A stretch of 33,351 nucleotides of DNA from Candidatus Saccharibacteria bacterium RIFCSPHIGHO2_12_FULL_47_17 (GCA_001790575.1 MGCV01000015.1:1-33351); one strand, 5' to 3'. Counted from the stretch's first letter, positions 14,428 through 23,109 are shown. Numbers and translations are program-made. Notes: a model not told the origin generated them from the sequence alone.

Positions 14428-16041
14428 TTACCGGTTTTGGTTAACTACTGCGTTCCACTTTCGCCATAAATCTTCGGCTGGCTGGCCGCGGACCGACAAA
14501 TCCGGCGCCAGCGGATTTTCCCAATGGCTGTAGCCAAATTGAGCATAGCCAATAACCCACGACCGCTCGGCAATAGACCGCCAGAACGCATTGACTACCC
14601 GTGCCTGGTCGTGCGACCCAAATTGATACTGGCTATTTGCCAGTTCTTTCTCCTCCGAACCGTACCACGGAACAGAAGCGATATTATAGAAGCTATTGCC
14701 CCTCCAAGTTTGCTTGACCTTAAAGTAAGTGGTGCGCACAAACACCGGTTTTTGATACTTATCGTATAGTTTTTTTGCGCCGTCTAGCATGGTGTCAGCA
14801 CCGGCTTTAAGCTCATCGTCGGTCGGCTCATCCTTGGTCGAAATCGGCGTGTCAATGGCGATATAAAAGTAATCCAGCACCTCACCCCAAGTAATGGTGT
14901 TCTCATCCGGAATGATGAACCCGGGCGTTGAGCCAGAATTCCAGACCATCTGTCCTACCTCGCCGGAAAAGTGTTGCTTGATGGTCTGAAAAACCTGCCG
15001 CCAGCGACTAGCGTGCTGGGCTTCCCAGCTACCGACAGCGTAATGCAAAGAGTCAACATCGCTGGATTCGGCCAGTTTGGCAAAGTGCACTAAAAAGTCA
15101 GTTGTTTCGGCAAAATACTGGTTCCACCAGTCCGCTGAGCGATTTTCGGTGTTAAGTTGGGTGCAGCAAAGCTGCGGGCCGAGCGTGACTTTTAGGCCGG
15201 CTTGCTTATAGGCTTTAATTTCCTCGATCAGTTTTGCATCACTGGGGTAGTTGGGGTTATCGTCAAACAGATTCTTAACTTTCGGCAGACCATTTTCTTC
15301 GGTCCACTGCCACGGCGGATCGATCTCTACTCCTGAATAGCCCATTTTTTTCAGATGTTGAGCGGTGCTGGTAAAAGCGCTGTCAAAGGCCGGAGTGTAA
15401 AAATCTTCAATAATTTGGCCTGAACGGAATGCTATATCTTTGACCCGCGGCAAAAACTGGCCGCTCGGCGCCAGCTGCGTGGTTTTAACCAGAGGCTCAT
15501 TTCCCGGTGGGAACCAGCGCCAGCGCATAATAGTATCGGTCTGGGTTTGACCGGCGGCAAATTGTACCTTTCGCCCCCTTTGTGTCCAGAAGTAATCGTC
15601 AGTATCAAGCTCGAGATATTCGGCTGTTCGAAAGTCATTGCCATTACGAACGTAGCGATACCTCACCGTTCCATCCGGACCGGTAGGTAGCAATTGCTGC
15701 TCGTTAAGATCAACAGAGTAAGCAAAATCTGACTGACGTTGCATCTTGTATTGCTCCTTTGTTGCTGTCTGCGGATGAATGTAAATGCTGTCCTCTGGCG
15801 GCGTGTTAACCGGGATCCTGACGACAAAGCGCATATGGCCAGCCGGAATTTTCTGGGTATCCGTCTGGTCTGACTTTTGATCTGATAGTGGCCCCCACCA
15901 GGCCAGCAGCAGGACTATCGAGGTTACTGACACCAGACCGAGTGACACCTTATGCCAGCGCGGCATTGCCAGCAACTTATCACGCCAAGATCCAAGCCGG
16001 GCCAGAATGTTTCTAGACCAAATTGTAAGGCGCGGACGCAT
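14428..16041 (-). CDS. membrane-anchored glycoside-hydrolase-like protein
   Basis: A 537-residue protein with a basic N-terminus and one membrane helix (about 31-50, SLGLVSVTSIVLLLAWWG), so the rest faces outward. Residues about 68-185 look like a small beta domain of the starch-binding kind (MRFVVRIPVNTPPEDSIYIHPQ...RYRYVRNG). From about 195 a TIM-barrel-like region follows (SAFTSTAQHLKKMGYSGVEIDPPWQW, IEEIKAYKQAGLKVTLGPQL, DVDSLHYAVGSWEAQHASRW, WVIGYAQFGYSHWENP). Glu340 in GSWEAQ sits where many clan GH-A type enzymes carry the acid/base. The family is not certain (GH113-like is possible). It lies 8 bp after the propeller gene and is probably co-transcribed. Confidence 0.65.
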   Translation of the reverse strand: MRPRLTIWSRNILARLGSWRDKLLAMPRWHKVSLGLVSVTSIVLLLAWWGPLSDQKSDQTDTQKIPAGHMRFVVRIPVNTPPEDSIYIHPQTATKEQYKMQRQSDFAYSVDLNEQQLLPTGPDGTVRYRYVRNGNDFRTAEYLELDTDDYFWTQRGRKVQFAAGQTQTDTIMRWRWFPPGNEPLVKTTQLAPSGQFLPRVKDIAFRSGQIIEDFYTPAFDSAFTSTAQHLKKMGYSGVEIDPPWQWTEENGLPKVKNLFDDNPNYPSDAKLIEEIKAYKQAGLKVTLGPQLCCTQLNTENRSADWWNQYFAETTDFLVHFAKLAESSDVDSLHYAVGSWEAQHASRWRQVFQTIKQHFSGEVGQMVWNSGSTPGFIIPDENTITWGEVLDYFYIAIDTPISTKDEPTDDELKAGADTMLDGAKKLYDKYQKPVFVRTTYFKVKQTWRGNSFYNIASVPWYGSEEKELANSQYQFGSHDQARVVNAFWRSIAERSWVIGYAQFGYSHWENPLAPDLSVRGQPAEDLWRKWNAVVNQNR

Positions 16042-16049
16042 GGTATCAA

Positions 16050-17066
16050 TTAGCTGGCAGCTTTATAAACCATCAGCCAGCTGCCGTCGTCAAGCTGAAT
16101 GGGCGATGGGTCGCAGATGATTTTACCAGCCGGCGCGGCCAGATTAACGCCTTCGTCCATCCAGTTGATACCGTCAGAAGTAGTTGAACTGCTAATACCA
16201 TCGGCACAATAAAACTGCCGGTATTTACCGTCAGACAGAGCAATTGTTTTGGAAACCGAGCCTTTTTGGCGAGTCACGCCTTTGTAGGTAAAGCTCGAAC
16301 CATTGGTGGAGGTAGCATAAATTTGCGTTTGCCCTTGGGCAGCATACATGAACCAAGTCGTCCCAATCTTGATCACATCCGGATCAGTGATTTGGGCGTA
16401 TTCAAAGCGAACTCCCTGCTCTTCGGTGAAGTTGAGGCCATCGCTAGATGTAGCACTATAGACCTTATTAACAGAAGTTGGCGGTTGTCCGGAAGTTGGC
16501 GGACCGGGAAAAACCAGATAATAAAGCCTCAGTTTACCATCATCAGTCAGCAGAACTTGTGGATCGGCACCAACGCTATAGGCAGTTCTGGAAGTTTTAA
16601 CTTGCAGCGAACCGGCCTTCCAAGTTTTGCCGTTATCGTCAGATGCCGCCACCAGCAGGCCAGAAACTGAGCGTTGGCCGCCGTCAACGGCATAGATGAC
16701 CAGCTGACCGGCAGGCAGTTTGATGGCATCTGGCACTGAAGCTTTACTGATAATTTGTTGCTGAGAATTTGAGAAATGAACTCCGTCAGTCGAACTAGCC
16801 AAGTAGACATCATGGTAAAAAGGACCCTTTCTATCGTTGAACGGGTCGCTGGTGGCCGCTGGTTTATCAAAAGCCAGTTTGGAAGTGTCAATTTTGTCTA
16901 TTTTGCCGGTCTCTGTTTTTGTCTGATTTGAACTTGACGTAGAGCCAGTTTGTGTCTTTTTGTCGCTACCGATTACTCGCCAACCGACCAGACCGCCAAT
17001 AGTCACAACCAGCACTAAAAGAAATAAAACAAGATGCCCAATGCCGTTTTGGTTTTTACTAACCAC
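16050..17066 (-). CDS. membrane-anchored beta-propeller, glycosidase- or sialidase-like
   Basis: A 338-residue protein with an N-terminal anchor (about residues 10-30, IGHLVLFLLVLVVTIGGLVGW), then a Ser/Thr/Lys-rich linker and a repeat domain. The repeats carry signatures such as YLASSTDGVHFSNS, VAASDDNGKTWKAG, YSATSSDGLNFTEE, YATSTNGSSFTYKG and SSTTSDGINWMDEG. These match five-bladed propellers of the GH43/GH32-like or BNR class. The substrate is unknown, and catalytic acids (e.g. DPDVIK, CDPSPIQ) can only be guessed. The start is GTG 17066. TATAAT ends 6 nt before it with no ribosome site, so it is probably leaderless and heads the operon with the hydrolase-like gene. Confidence 0.68.
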   Translation of the reverse strand: MVSKNQNGIGHLVLFLLVLVVTIGGLVGWRVIGSDKKTQTGSTSSSNQTKTETGKIDKIDTSKLAFDKPAATSDPFNDRKGPFYHDVYLASSTDGVHFSNSQQQIISKASVPDAIKLPAGQLVIYAVDGGQRSVSGLLVAASDDNGKTWKAGSLQVKTSRTAYSVGADPQVLLTDDGKLRLYYLVFPGPPTSGQPPTSVNKVYSATSSDGLNFTEEQGVRFEYAQITDPDVIKIGTTWFMYAAQGQTQIYATSTNGSSFTYKGVTRQKGSVSKTIALSDGKYRQFYCADGISSSTTSDGINWMDEGVNLAAPAGKIICDPSPIQLDDGSWLMVYKAAS

Positions 17067-17084
17067 AAGCTTATTATAGCTAGT

Positions 17085-17756
17085 TTAATCGTGGAGCGGT
17101 ACTCGAAAGTTCTGAAGATATGCCCGGCGAGCCTCGACGATGATGTCGGCGTATTTGTTCGGATTCGGGCAGTATTTGAAGATAAAGTTCTCGAGCGTGC
17201 CGGCCGTCTGAACCGTCAACGTACCATAGTTAAAAATCGTCGATAAAATACCAAGTTGCGCGGCCGTGACATCCTCGACGTTCTCAAAATTAAGCCGCGA
17301 AATTCGCCGTAAAAACAGGCTTCGCTGAGAAATTTCCACCAAGCTGCGATCAGTTATCAATATCCGGTTGAGGCGGTAGACGTAGGTGGCCACAAACAAG
17401 AAGAAAATTAGCGCTGCCAGTCCAAAAATAATGCCGGCTACCAGCCATCTATTCCCCTGCCTGGTCAGATCCTGGAAAGTTTCCGGGGCGACAGTTACAA
17501 ATAAGGCAATAATAGCAATAACTCCGGCCAAGGCTTCAAGATAAACAAAAAAAATGCCGATAGGGTGGCGATGGACAACGGCTAGTAGTTTTTCGCCCGG
17601 CTCCATCAGATCTTCGGATTGACTGAATGTTAGGTGATCGGTTGGCCGTGGTGGCGATGGCGGTGCCATCGGTGGATTTGGCAAATTGGGCGGCGAAAAT
17701 CGTGGCGGTTGCTCTGGCTCATTCGGCGGCGCATCTGGAGGTGACTCTGGTGGCAT
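17085..17756 (-). CDS. bacterial PH-domain membrane protein (bPH2/DUF304-like)
   Basis: A 223-residue protein. Residues 1-45 are strikingly proline-rich ([18 protein letters not shown]...). Two membrane helices follow (about 66-90 and 103-128). The C-terminal half then shows the bPH pattern: YVYRLNRILITDRSLVEISQRSLFLRRISRLNFENVEDVTAAQLGILSTIFNYGTLTVQTAG. Such proteins are thought to bind membranes or partner proteins; no specific role is known. Its ATG shares one base with the ruvB stop (TAATG), so translation is coupled to ruvB. Confidence 0.8.
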   Translation of the reverse strand: MPPESPPDAPPNEPEQPPRFSPPNLPNPPMAPPSPPRPTDHLTFSQSEDLMEPGEKLLAVVHRHPIGIFFVYLEALAGVIAIIALFVTVAPETFQDLTRQGNRWLVAGIIFGLAALIFFLFVATYVYRLNRILITDRSLVEISQRSLFLRRISRLNFENVEDVTAAQLGILSTIFNYGTLTVQTAGTLENFIFKYCPNPNKYADIIVEARRAYLQNFRVPLHD

Positions 17757-18790
17757 TACAATAACTCCGATTGCTTTTTAGATGAAGGCTTTTTACCCAG
17801 ATGTTGCCAAGCTTTAGGCGTGACCTTGCGACCACGCGGCGTTCGTTCCAGCAGGCCGATTTGCATCAGATATGGTTCATAAAAATCTTCAATCGTGCTG
17901 CGTTCTTCGGCAATCAGCGCCGACATGGTATTGACCCCCACCGGCCCGCCTTTGTAATGCTCAATCATGGCTTCCATAAATTGCCGGTCGGCCGGATCCA
18001 GACCGAGTTCGTCAATTTCCAAAAGTTCCAGAGCTTGGAAGGCCGTTTGTTTATCGATTATGCCGTCGCCGTTAATATCGGCATAATCGCGCACTCGGCG
18101 AAGTAAACGGTTGGCAATCCGCGGCGTCAACCGCGCCCTTTGAGCCAAAATGCCGGCTGCCGGATCATCGATCTTAACCTTTAAAATACTGGCTGAGCGT
18201 TTAATAATCTGTTTGATCTCGTCGGGCGTATAAAATTCCAAGCGGTGGATCATGCCAAAGCGGTCGCGCAGCGGCGCCGCCAGCAAGCCCGTCCGGGTGG
18301 TCGCGCCAATAATGGTAAATTTGGGCAGATCGAGACGTAAACTTCTGGCGCTCGGTCCTTTGCCCAGCATGATATCAAGCTTAAAGTCTTCCATGGCGGC
18401 ATAGAGCACTTCTTCGATGACCCGGCTCAAATGATGAATCTCATCGATGAACAAAATATCGCCGTCTTGCAAATTGGTCAGTAGGCTGGCCAAATCACCG
18501 GCTCGTTCAATGGCCGGACCGGAAGTCACCTTAATCTGAGCGCCCATCTCGTTGGCGACCACCGTCGCCAGAGTCGTCTTGCCCAGCCCTGGCGGGCCAT
18601 AGAGCAAGATATGATCAATCGGCTCGCCCCGTTTTTTGGCGGCCGAAATGGCCAGTTTTAAGTTTCTCTTAATTCTTTCTTGGCCAACGTAATTGGCAAA
18701 ATCCCTCGGTCGCAGTGTTTGCTCAAATTCTTGCTCAGCCTCATCGGCCGGATCAGGCCCTGAAGTATTTATAATTCTATCTATTGCCAC
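17756..18790 (-). CDS. ruvB: Holliday junction branch-migration ATPase RuvB
   Basis: Motor of the RuvAB complex that migrates Holliday junctions. The 344-residue protein has Walker A GPPGLGKT at 65-72, Walker [11 protein letters not shown] at about 112-121, sensor 1 [11 protein letters not shown], the arginine-finger region PLRDRFG, and the C-terminal winged helix ([40 protein letters not shown]). It is full length. The start is GTG 18790. TAAAAT ends 6 nt before it and no ribosome site is visible, suggesting a leaderless message. Upstream is a structured region shared with divergent guaB. Confidence 0.97.
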   Translation of the reverse strand: MAIDRIINTSGPDPADEAEQEFEQTLRPRDFANYVGQERIKRNLKLAISAAKKRGEPIDHILLYGPPGLGKTTLATVVANEMGAQIKVTSGPAIERAGDLASLLTNLQDGDILFIDEIHHLSRVIEEVLYAAMEDFKLDIMLGKGPSARSLRLDLPKFTIIGATTRTGLLAAPLRDRFGMIHRLEFYTPDEIKQIIKRSASILKVKIDDPAAGILAQRARLTPRIANRLLRRVRDYADINGDGIIDKQTAFQALELLEIDELGLDPADRQFMEAMIEHYKGGPVGVNTMSALIAEERSTIEDFYEPYLMQIGLLERTPRGRKVTPKAWQHLGKKPSSKKQSELL

Positions 18791-18841
18791 ATTTCCATTT
18801 TACACTGTCAAGGAGCACTTTGTTGCCATTGTTTATGTAGC

Positions 18842-19007
18842 CACACATTTCGCACTTGGATGCAGTACAAGGAAGAGCCGAGGACTGGACTGAGGCGTAC
18901 GGGATGGTACGTTGAAGGTGTACCGCAGACTCTGACGCCGTAATGCGCCAAAAGCCGTCGGTGCAGCCGGCTTCGCCGGTTGGCAGGACGGCGGTGCGAG
19001 ATGTGTG
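18842..19007 (+). ncRNA. structured 166-nt region between ruvB and guaB (candidate RNA or element)
   Basis: The ends CACACATTTCGCAC and GTGCGAGATGTGTG pair over 14 bp with one T.G, which favours plus-sense RNA. Inside are GCCGTC/GACGGC closing a helix capped by AGCCGG/CCGGTT, and CGTAC/GTACG. No family signature (RNase P, tmRNA, SRP, 6S) is clear. The right arm overlaps the extended -10 of guaB. Near the left end it shares ACTTGGATGCAGT with ACTTGATGCAGT of the element in the guaA terminator. Confidence 0.35.
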
Positions 19008-19019
19008 TTATAATTGGAC

Positions 19020-20153
19020 ATGGTAAAGGCAATAGTTGCTCTAACCTTTAACGACGTCTTACTAAGTCCCGGTTATGCCGGGTTTTTTAGATCCGAAATT
19101 TCGCTTAAAACCAAGTTGACCCGCGATATTCAGCTTGATATTCCGCTAGTTTCTTCGCCAATGGACACTGTTACTGAGAGTGAACTGGCCATCGCTTTAG
19201 CCAAGCTCGGCGGCTTTGGCTTCATCCATCGAAATTTGACTATTGCCGACCAAGCCAAAGAAGTTAAAAAGGTTAAAAGCCAAGGACTGCGAGTTGGCGC
19301 AGCCGTTGGTTCTAGTATTGGTTATGAACCGCGAATTAAAAGTCTGGTTAGCGCCGGCGTGGATGTAGTCTTAATTGATTCGGCTCATGGTTTCTCCAAA
19401 CAAGTTTTAGAGGCGCTCAAAACCATCAAGCAAAAATACCCTAAATTGCCAGTCATTGCCGGCAATGTCGCCACAGCCGAAGGAGCTGAAGCCTTAATCA
19501 AGGCTGGAGCCGACGGCCTAAGGGTTGGTATGGGCCCCGGCGCCATTTGCTCAACCCGCATAATTTCCGGTATGGGCGTACCCCAGATTACGGCCATTTT
19601 TGAGGCTACCGAAGCCGCTAAAACTCGCGGAATTCCGGTAATTGCCGACGGCGGTATCGTCAACTCTGGCGATATTACTAAAGCCTTAGCAGCCGGCGCC
19701 AGCACGGTGATGCTAGGGCGTCTGTTTGCAGCTTGCCTGGAGTCGCCAAGCCAAATTGTTCATCTTAAACCGCAGGAAGTTCCGGCCCGCTTTAGGAGCA
19801 TTATTAAAGGGCAGAAGGCTTACGGTTTTAAACGGTACCGTGGCATGGGTTCGATCGGAGCCATGAAGCGAGGCATCGCCATCAGCTCGGAAGACGAATT
19901 CCACGGCAAAAAATACAGCGGCGAAGTTTTAATTGCCGAGGGCGTAGAAGGCTTGGTGCCATCGTCCGGACCGCTGGAAGATACGGTTGCCCAGTTGATC
20001 GGCGGCCTGCAATCAGGCCTGTATTACGTCGGCGCCAAAACTATCCCAGAACTAGCTCGCCAGGCCAAATTTATCCAAATAACTCAAGCGTCATTGATCG
20101 AGAGTCACCCGCACGATCTCTTTATTACCGATACCGGCGGGAATCTGTATTAA
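19020..20153 (+). CDS. guaB: IMP dehydrogenase lacking the CBS (Bateman) domain
   Basis: Oxidises IMP to XMP with NAD+, the committed step to GMP. The 377-residue barrel has [12 protein letters not shown], the catalytic loop GPGAICSTR with Cys177, [13 protein letters not shown] for IMP phosphate, and the flap motif [10 protein letters not shown]. Usual enzymes are about 490 residues because a two-CBS insert follows the second barrel strand. Here [28 protein letters not shown] runs straight through, so the regulatory insert is missing. ATG 19020 lies 5 nt after a perfect TATAAT with an extended TG, suggesting a leaderless mRNA. A TTG at 19014 is in frame but overlaps the -10. guaA follows after 4 bp. 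Confidence 0.95.
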   Translation: MVKAIVALTFNDVLLSPGYAGFFRSEISLKTKLTRDIQLDIPLVSSPMDTVTESELAIALAKLGGFGFIHRNLTIADQAKEVKKVKSQGLRVGAAVGSSIGYEPRIKSLVSAGVDVVLIDSAHGFSKQVLEALKTIKQKYPKLPVIAGNVATAEGAEALIKAGADGLRVGMGPGAICSTRIISGMGVPQITAIFEATEAAKTRGIPVIADGGIVNSGDITKALAAGASTVMLGRLFAACLESPSQIVHLKPQEVPARFRSIIKGQKAYGFKRYRGMGSIGAMKRGIAISSEDEFHGKKYSGEVLIAEGVEGLVPSSGPLEDTVAQLIGGLQSGLYYVGAKTIPELARQAKFIQITQASLIESHPHDLFITDTGGNLY

Positions 20154-20157
20154 AGCC

Positions 20158-21690
20158 ATGGGCGAGCACGAAACACTCGTCATCCTAGATTACGGCTCGC
20201 AATACACTCAATTGATTGGCCGGCGGGTGCGAGAACTGGGCGTCTTCAGCGTCATATTGCCTTTCAACAAGCCGCTGGCAGATATCAAAAAACTTAAGCC
20301 CAAAGGGTTAGTGTTATCAGGCGGCCCGAACTCGGTTTATGAAAAGGGTGCGCCGAGCCTCGATAAAAAACTGCTTGAACTGGGAGTGCCGGTACTCGGC
20401 ATCTGTTATGGCCTGCAGTTGTTCGCTCTGAACCTTGGTGGTCAAGTGGCACCGTCCAAACAACGCGAATACGGTCTAGCTAAGCTAAAGCTGAGCGGTA
20501 AAAGCACTTTACTACCAGCCAAAGTTGATGGCAGCCGAATCTGGATGAGCCACGGCGACCATGTGGCCATACCGCCCACGGGATTTAGTGTGACGGCCAA
20601 AAGTGGCGATATAATTTGCGCTGCCGAGAACGCTAAGCGCCAACTTTTTGGCATCCAGTTCCATCCCGAGGTTAGCCATACCGAGCACGGCCGCGACATT
20701 CTCGAATCCTTCTTAAAAACCTGCGGCTTTAGGTTTGACTGGAGCTCAAAATCGTTCATTGAGGAAACGACGGCTAATATTAAACAACTGGTTGGCGACG
20801 CTAATGTCGTCTGTGCCCTGTCTGGCGGTGTTGATTCATCGGTGGCCGCCACCTTGGTAAATCAGGCTATCGGCGACCGCCAAACCTGCATTTTCGTTGA
20901 AACGGGCTTGCTGAGGCGGGGCGAATTTGAAGAAGTACTGGCGATTTATAAGAATGTTGGCTTGAACGTCAAAGCAGTTGATGCCTCGAAGCAATTTCTG
21001 ACGGCCCTCAAGGGTGTTGAGGATCCGGAAGCCAAACGTAAAATCATCGGCCGGGAGTTTATCAAGGTTTTTGAAACCGAGGCGGCCAAGATAAAAGGTG
21101 TTAAATTCCTAGTCCAAGGCACACTTTATCCTGACGTAATTGAATCGGTTTCCGTCCACGGTCCATCGGTAACCATCAAATCGCACCATAACGTCGGTGG
21201 CTTGCCGGAAAAAATGCATCTAAAATTACTGGAACCGCTACGCGACTTGTTTAAAGACGAGGTACGAATTATTGGTAAAGAGCTTGGCCTGCCGGATGTA
21301 ATAACTGGTCGTCAACCCTTCCCCGGTCCCGGCTTGGCCGTGCGGATAATTGGCGAAGTCACGCCGCAAGCACTGGAACTTTTGCGCCAAGCCGATGCTA
21401 TCGTTCGTGAAGAGGTTATCAGTGGTGGAGCTCACAAGCATCTTTGGCAGTACTTTGCCGTGCTTTTACCAATAAAATCGGTCGGCGTGATGGGTGATGG
21501 TCGTACCTATGAGCAAGTCATTGCCATCAGGGCCGTGGAATCAAGCGATGGCATGACGGCCGATTGGGCCAAATTACCACATGAACTTCTCGAAAAAATT
21601 TCATCTCGGATAGTCAGCGAAGTCCGCGGCATCAACCGCGTCGTCTACGACATCACCTCCAAACCCCCCGGCACCATCGAATGGGAATAG
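20158..21690 (+). CDS. guaA: GMP synthase (glutamine-hydrolysing)
   Basis: Converts XMP to GMP with ATP and glutamine. The 510-residue protein has a class I amidotransferase domain with the triad Cys83 (GICYGLQ), His169 and Glu171 ([11 protein letters not shown]). The ATP pyrophosphatase domain carries the PP-loop SGGVDSS at 222-228, and the C-terminal dimerisation domain includes [16 protein letters not shown] and ends KPPGTIEWE. It is full length with all key residues. It starts 4 bp after guaB, giving a two-step IMP-to-GMP operon. Its terminator hairpin appears split by a 159-bp element just downstream. Confidence 0.97.
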   Translation: MGEHETLVILDYGSQYTQLIGRRVRELGVFSVILPFNKPLADIKKLKPKGLVLSGGPNSVYEKGAPSLDKKLLELGVPVLGICYGLQLFALNLGGQVAPSKQREYGLAKLKLSGKSTLLPAKVDGSRIWMSHGDHVAIPPTGFSVTAKSGDIICAAENAKRQLFGIQFHPEVSHTEHGRDILESFLKTCGFRFDWSSKSFIEETTANIKQLVGDANVVCALSGGVDSSVAATLVNQAIGDRQTCIFVETGLLRRGEFEEVLAIYKNVGLNVKAVDASKQFLTALKGVEDPEAKRKIIGREFIKVFETEAAKIKGVKFLVQGTLYPDVIESVSVHGPSVTIKSHHNVGGLPEKMHLKLLEPLRDLFKDEVRIIGKELGLPDVITGRQPFPGPGLAVRIIGEVTPQALELLRQADAIVREEVISGGAHKHLWQYFAVLLPIKSVGVMGDGRTYEQVIAIRAVESSDGMTADWAKLPHELLEKISSRIVSEVRGINRVVYDITSKPPGTIEWE

Positions 21691-21696
21691 CCGCTT

Positions 21697-21899
21697 ACCC
21701 TTCTTTCTTCAGACGTTCAGCTTACTTGATGCAGTCACTAGTCAAAGCGTACAACAGCCTGCGGGACTCCCTTCGGTCGGTCTCGCTCTTTATTTCCTTA
21801 AAGGAGTCACTCGACAAAGTCCTCGGCTTAGTAGTTGTCCTTTTGAAGTGGCTGCTCAGGTAGGCTTCTCATTTCTTCAGAAAGAAGGGTTCGCTTTTT
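21697..21899 (+). terminator. guaA terminator split by an inserted element
   Basis: ACCCTTCTTTC (21697-21707) and GAAAGAAGGGT (21880-21890), followed by TCGCTTTTT, would form an 11-bp perfect stem with a TTCA tetraloop if 21713-21880 were removed. TTTCTTCAG is present at both junctions (21704-21712 and 21872-21880), like a 9-bp target duplication. Confidence 0.65.
21713..21871 (+). mobile_element. 159-bp RNA-like element within the guaA terminator
   Basis: The element lies between the two TTTCTTCAG copies. Near its ends, AGCTTACTTGATGCAGTCAC (21719-21738) pairs with GTGGCTGCTCAGGTAGGCT (21848-21866) over 19 bp with one bulge. Three of the pairs are T.G, all compatible with plus-sense RNA. 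Inside are GCGGGAC/GTCTCGC with a TTCG-capped loop, CCT/AGG and GAC/GTC mini-hairpins, and ACAAC/GTTGT. It has no coding capacity I would support. It is either a small mobile element or an ncRNA gene; the wobble pairs suggest that RNA folding matters. Confidence 0.5.
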
Positions 21900-21938
21900 A
21901 AAAACTAGGAGTTTGATTGTTACAAGACTTAGCATATA

Positions 21939-22349
21939 TTAATTTTGCGATTGTGGCTCTGGAAGCCCATCTATTACTTCAACTAAATTCCGAGCACCAT
22001 GCCCCTTGCCAACATCAGCGTCTACTTCTATTCCATAGTAGGACATCTCATGTGCAGATAAGCCAATCGTTCTTACAGGCAAGTCTAACTCTTTAATGCG
22101 TCCCATAATTAACTGCGAGTCATGAGCGCCTGTTCTTGAGCCTTTAGTTAAGCTTCCTCCAAGAATAACTAAGTTAGCATCTATTTCTCCTCTGTGCATA
22201 CGCTCCAATACATCCATAGCCTCTTGGCTTGAACTAGCTTGCGCCACTAGTTTGTGTGCAGAATTACCGAGCCTGAATTGAACGACCCGCTGCCAGTCAA
22301 GATCATCTTCGAAATGAACTACTTTACCTTCGTGCACAGAAAACTCCAT
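21939..22349 (-). CDS. receiver-like (pseudo-response-regulator) protein lacking the phospho-Asp
   Basis: A 136-residue protein that reads as a single receiver domain. Strand 1 ends in the acidic pair region VVHFEDD (residues 10-16). Next are a helix and HKLVAQASSSQEAMDVLERM, then strand 3 ANLVILGG, a TIGLSAHE segment with Ser98 in the usual Thr/Ser place, and DVGKGHG with Lys115. The phospho-acceptor Asp expected after strand 3 is Gly64, so classical phosphorylation seems impossible. Similarity is by pattern. There is no output domain. The promoter has the shared motif (GCTCCTGCTTGCAC), 17 bp, TATTGT, 11 nt before the ATG. Confidence 0.6.
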   Translation of the reverse strand: MEFSVHEGKVVHFEDDLDWQRVVQFRLGNSAHKLVAQASSSQEAMDVLERMHRGEIDANLVILGGSLTKGSRTGAHDSQLIMGRIKELDLPVRTIGLSAHEMSYYGIEVDADVGKGHGARNLVEVIDGLPEPQSQN

Positions 22350-22360
22350 TAATTAATTTG

Positions 22361-22397
22361 ACAATACTACTATTTAATTGTCTGTGCAAGCAGGAGC
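22361..22397 (-). promoter_or_regulatory. shared-motif promoter of the receiver-like gene
   Basis: Minus-strand GCTCCTGCTTGCAC (22384-22397), 17-bp spacer, -10 TATTGT (22361-22366). It lies 8 kb from the other members of the set. Confidence 0.6.
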
Positions 22398-22400
22398 GTT

Positions 22401-23099
22401 TTAGAGGCGCTCTTCTTTTTGGGCGAGGAAGCCGGCGTATTCGGTGTAAGTATTTTTGCCAACAAGATATGGGTAGCCGCCTAGCTTTTTGTTAAAAACA
22501 TAATTTTCTAACTTGATGCCGGCGGCTTCGTTATTGCCTATGCAGCGGGTTTTGGAATAGACTTTTAGTTTGACCTTGGGGGCAGGTTCATCTGTTAGCA
22601 AATCAGCGATCTTCCTGGCCACTCCTAGCGCCAGTTGGTCGGAGCGCAAACCACGACCAAACTCCAGAATAATCGATTTATCGGGGTTCTGGCCGACCAA
22701 ATTTTGACGGCTGATAGTCGGCACATTCTCAAAAACATAGTCCATACCGAGCCGTTTGACGATATCAAGGCATTGCCTGTTAATCTGGCAAATGATAGCG
22801 CTTTTACCGACGGCACATTCGGCCGTGTGGATGTCAATAATTAAATCTGGCTGGTGTGCCTTGATATCTCGCAAAATGTGCTTGGCAATTCGGGCTTCTT
22901 TTGATGGTGGCGCATCCGGGCCAAAACTACGGTTGAGATTAGCCTCTAAAAACTCTTTGCGTTTGGCTAGGGCTTCCGGGTGTCCAACTTGCCTTATTAT
23001 CCGCTCATCACCAACCTGTCTTAGATGAGCTAGAACTTTCAAACCAAACGGCTCATCACCATGCAAACAGGCAATCACATAAATTTTTTTGATTCTCAC
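22401..23099 (-). CDS. AstE/AspA-like zinc carboxypeptidase (M14-type)
   Basis: A 232-residue cytoplasmic protein of the succinylglutamate desuccinylase/aspartoacylase type. The zinc ligands are visible: His13 and Glu16 in ACLHGDEPFG and His91 in IDIHTAE. EANLNRSFG matches the substrate-binding NxNRxF segment, and Glu146 in ILEFGRG is the likely general base. The true substrate is unknown (an amide or N-acyl amino acid is expected). The start is GTG 23099. TAGAAT ends 6 nt before it with no ribosome site, so it is probably leaderless. Family placement is good, specificity is not. Confidence 0.8.
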   Translation of the reverse strand: MRIKKIYVIACLHGDEPFGLKVLAHLRQVGDERIIRQVGHPEALAKRKEFLEANLNRSFGPDAPPSKEARIAKHILRDIKAHQPDLIIDIHTAECAVGKSAIICQINRQCLDIVKRLGMDYVFENVPTISRQNLVGQNPDKSIILEFGRGLRSDQLALGVARKIADLLTDEPAPKVKLKVYSKTRCIGNNEAAGIKLENYVFNKKLGGYPYLVGKNTYTEYAGFLAQKEERL

Positions 23100-23109
23100 A
23101 CCACTATTC

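Noticed and set aside
16266-16670. 134-codon plus-strand frame
   Set aside because: Shadow of the beta-propeller gene on the opposite strand.
18842-19007. SRP RNA, RNase P RNA, tmRNA or 6S RNA
   Set aside because: None of the diagnostic loop or core sequences could be found by eye, so no family name was given.
18808-19032. 74-codon minus-strand frame between ruvB and guaB
   Set aside because: It crosses the structured region and the guaB promoter, and has no ribosome site or protein-like pattern.
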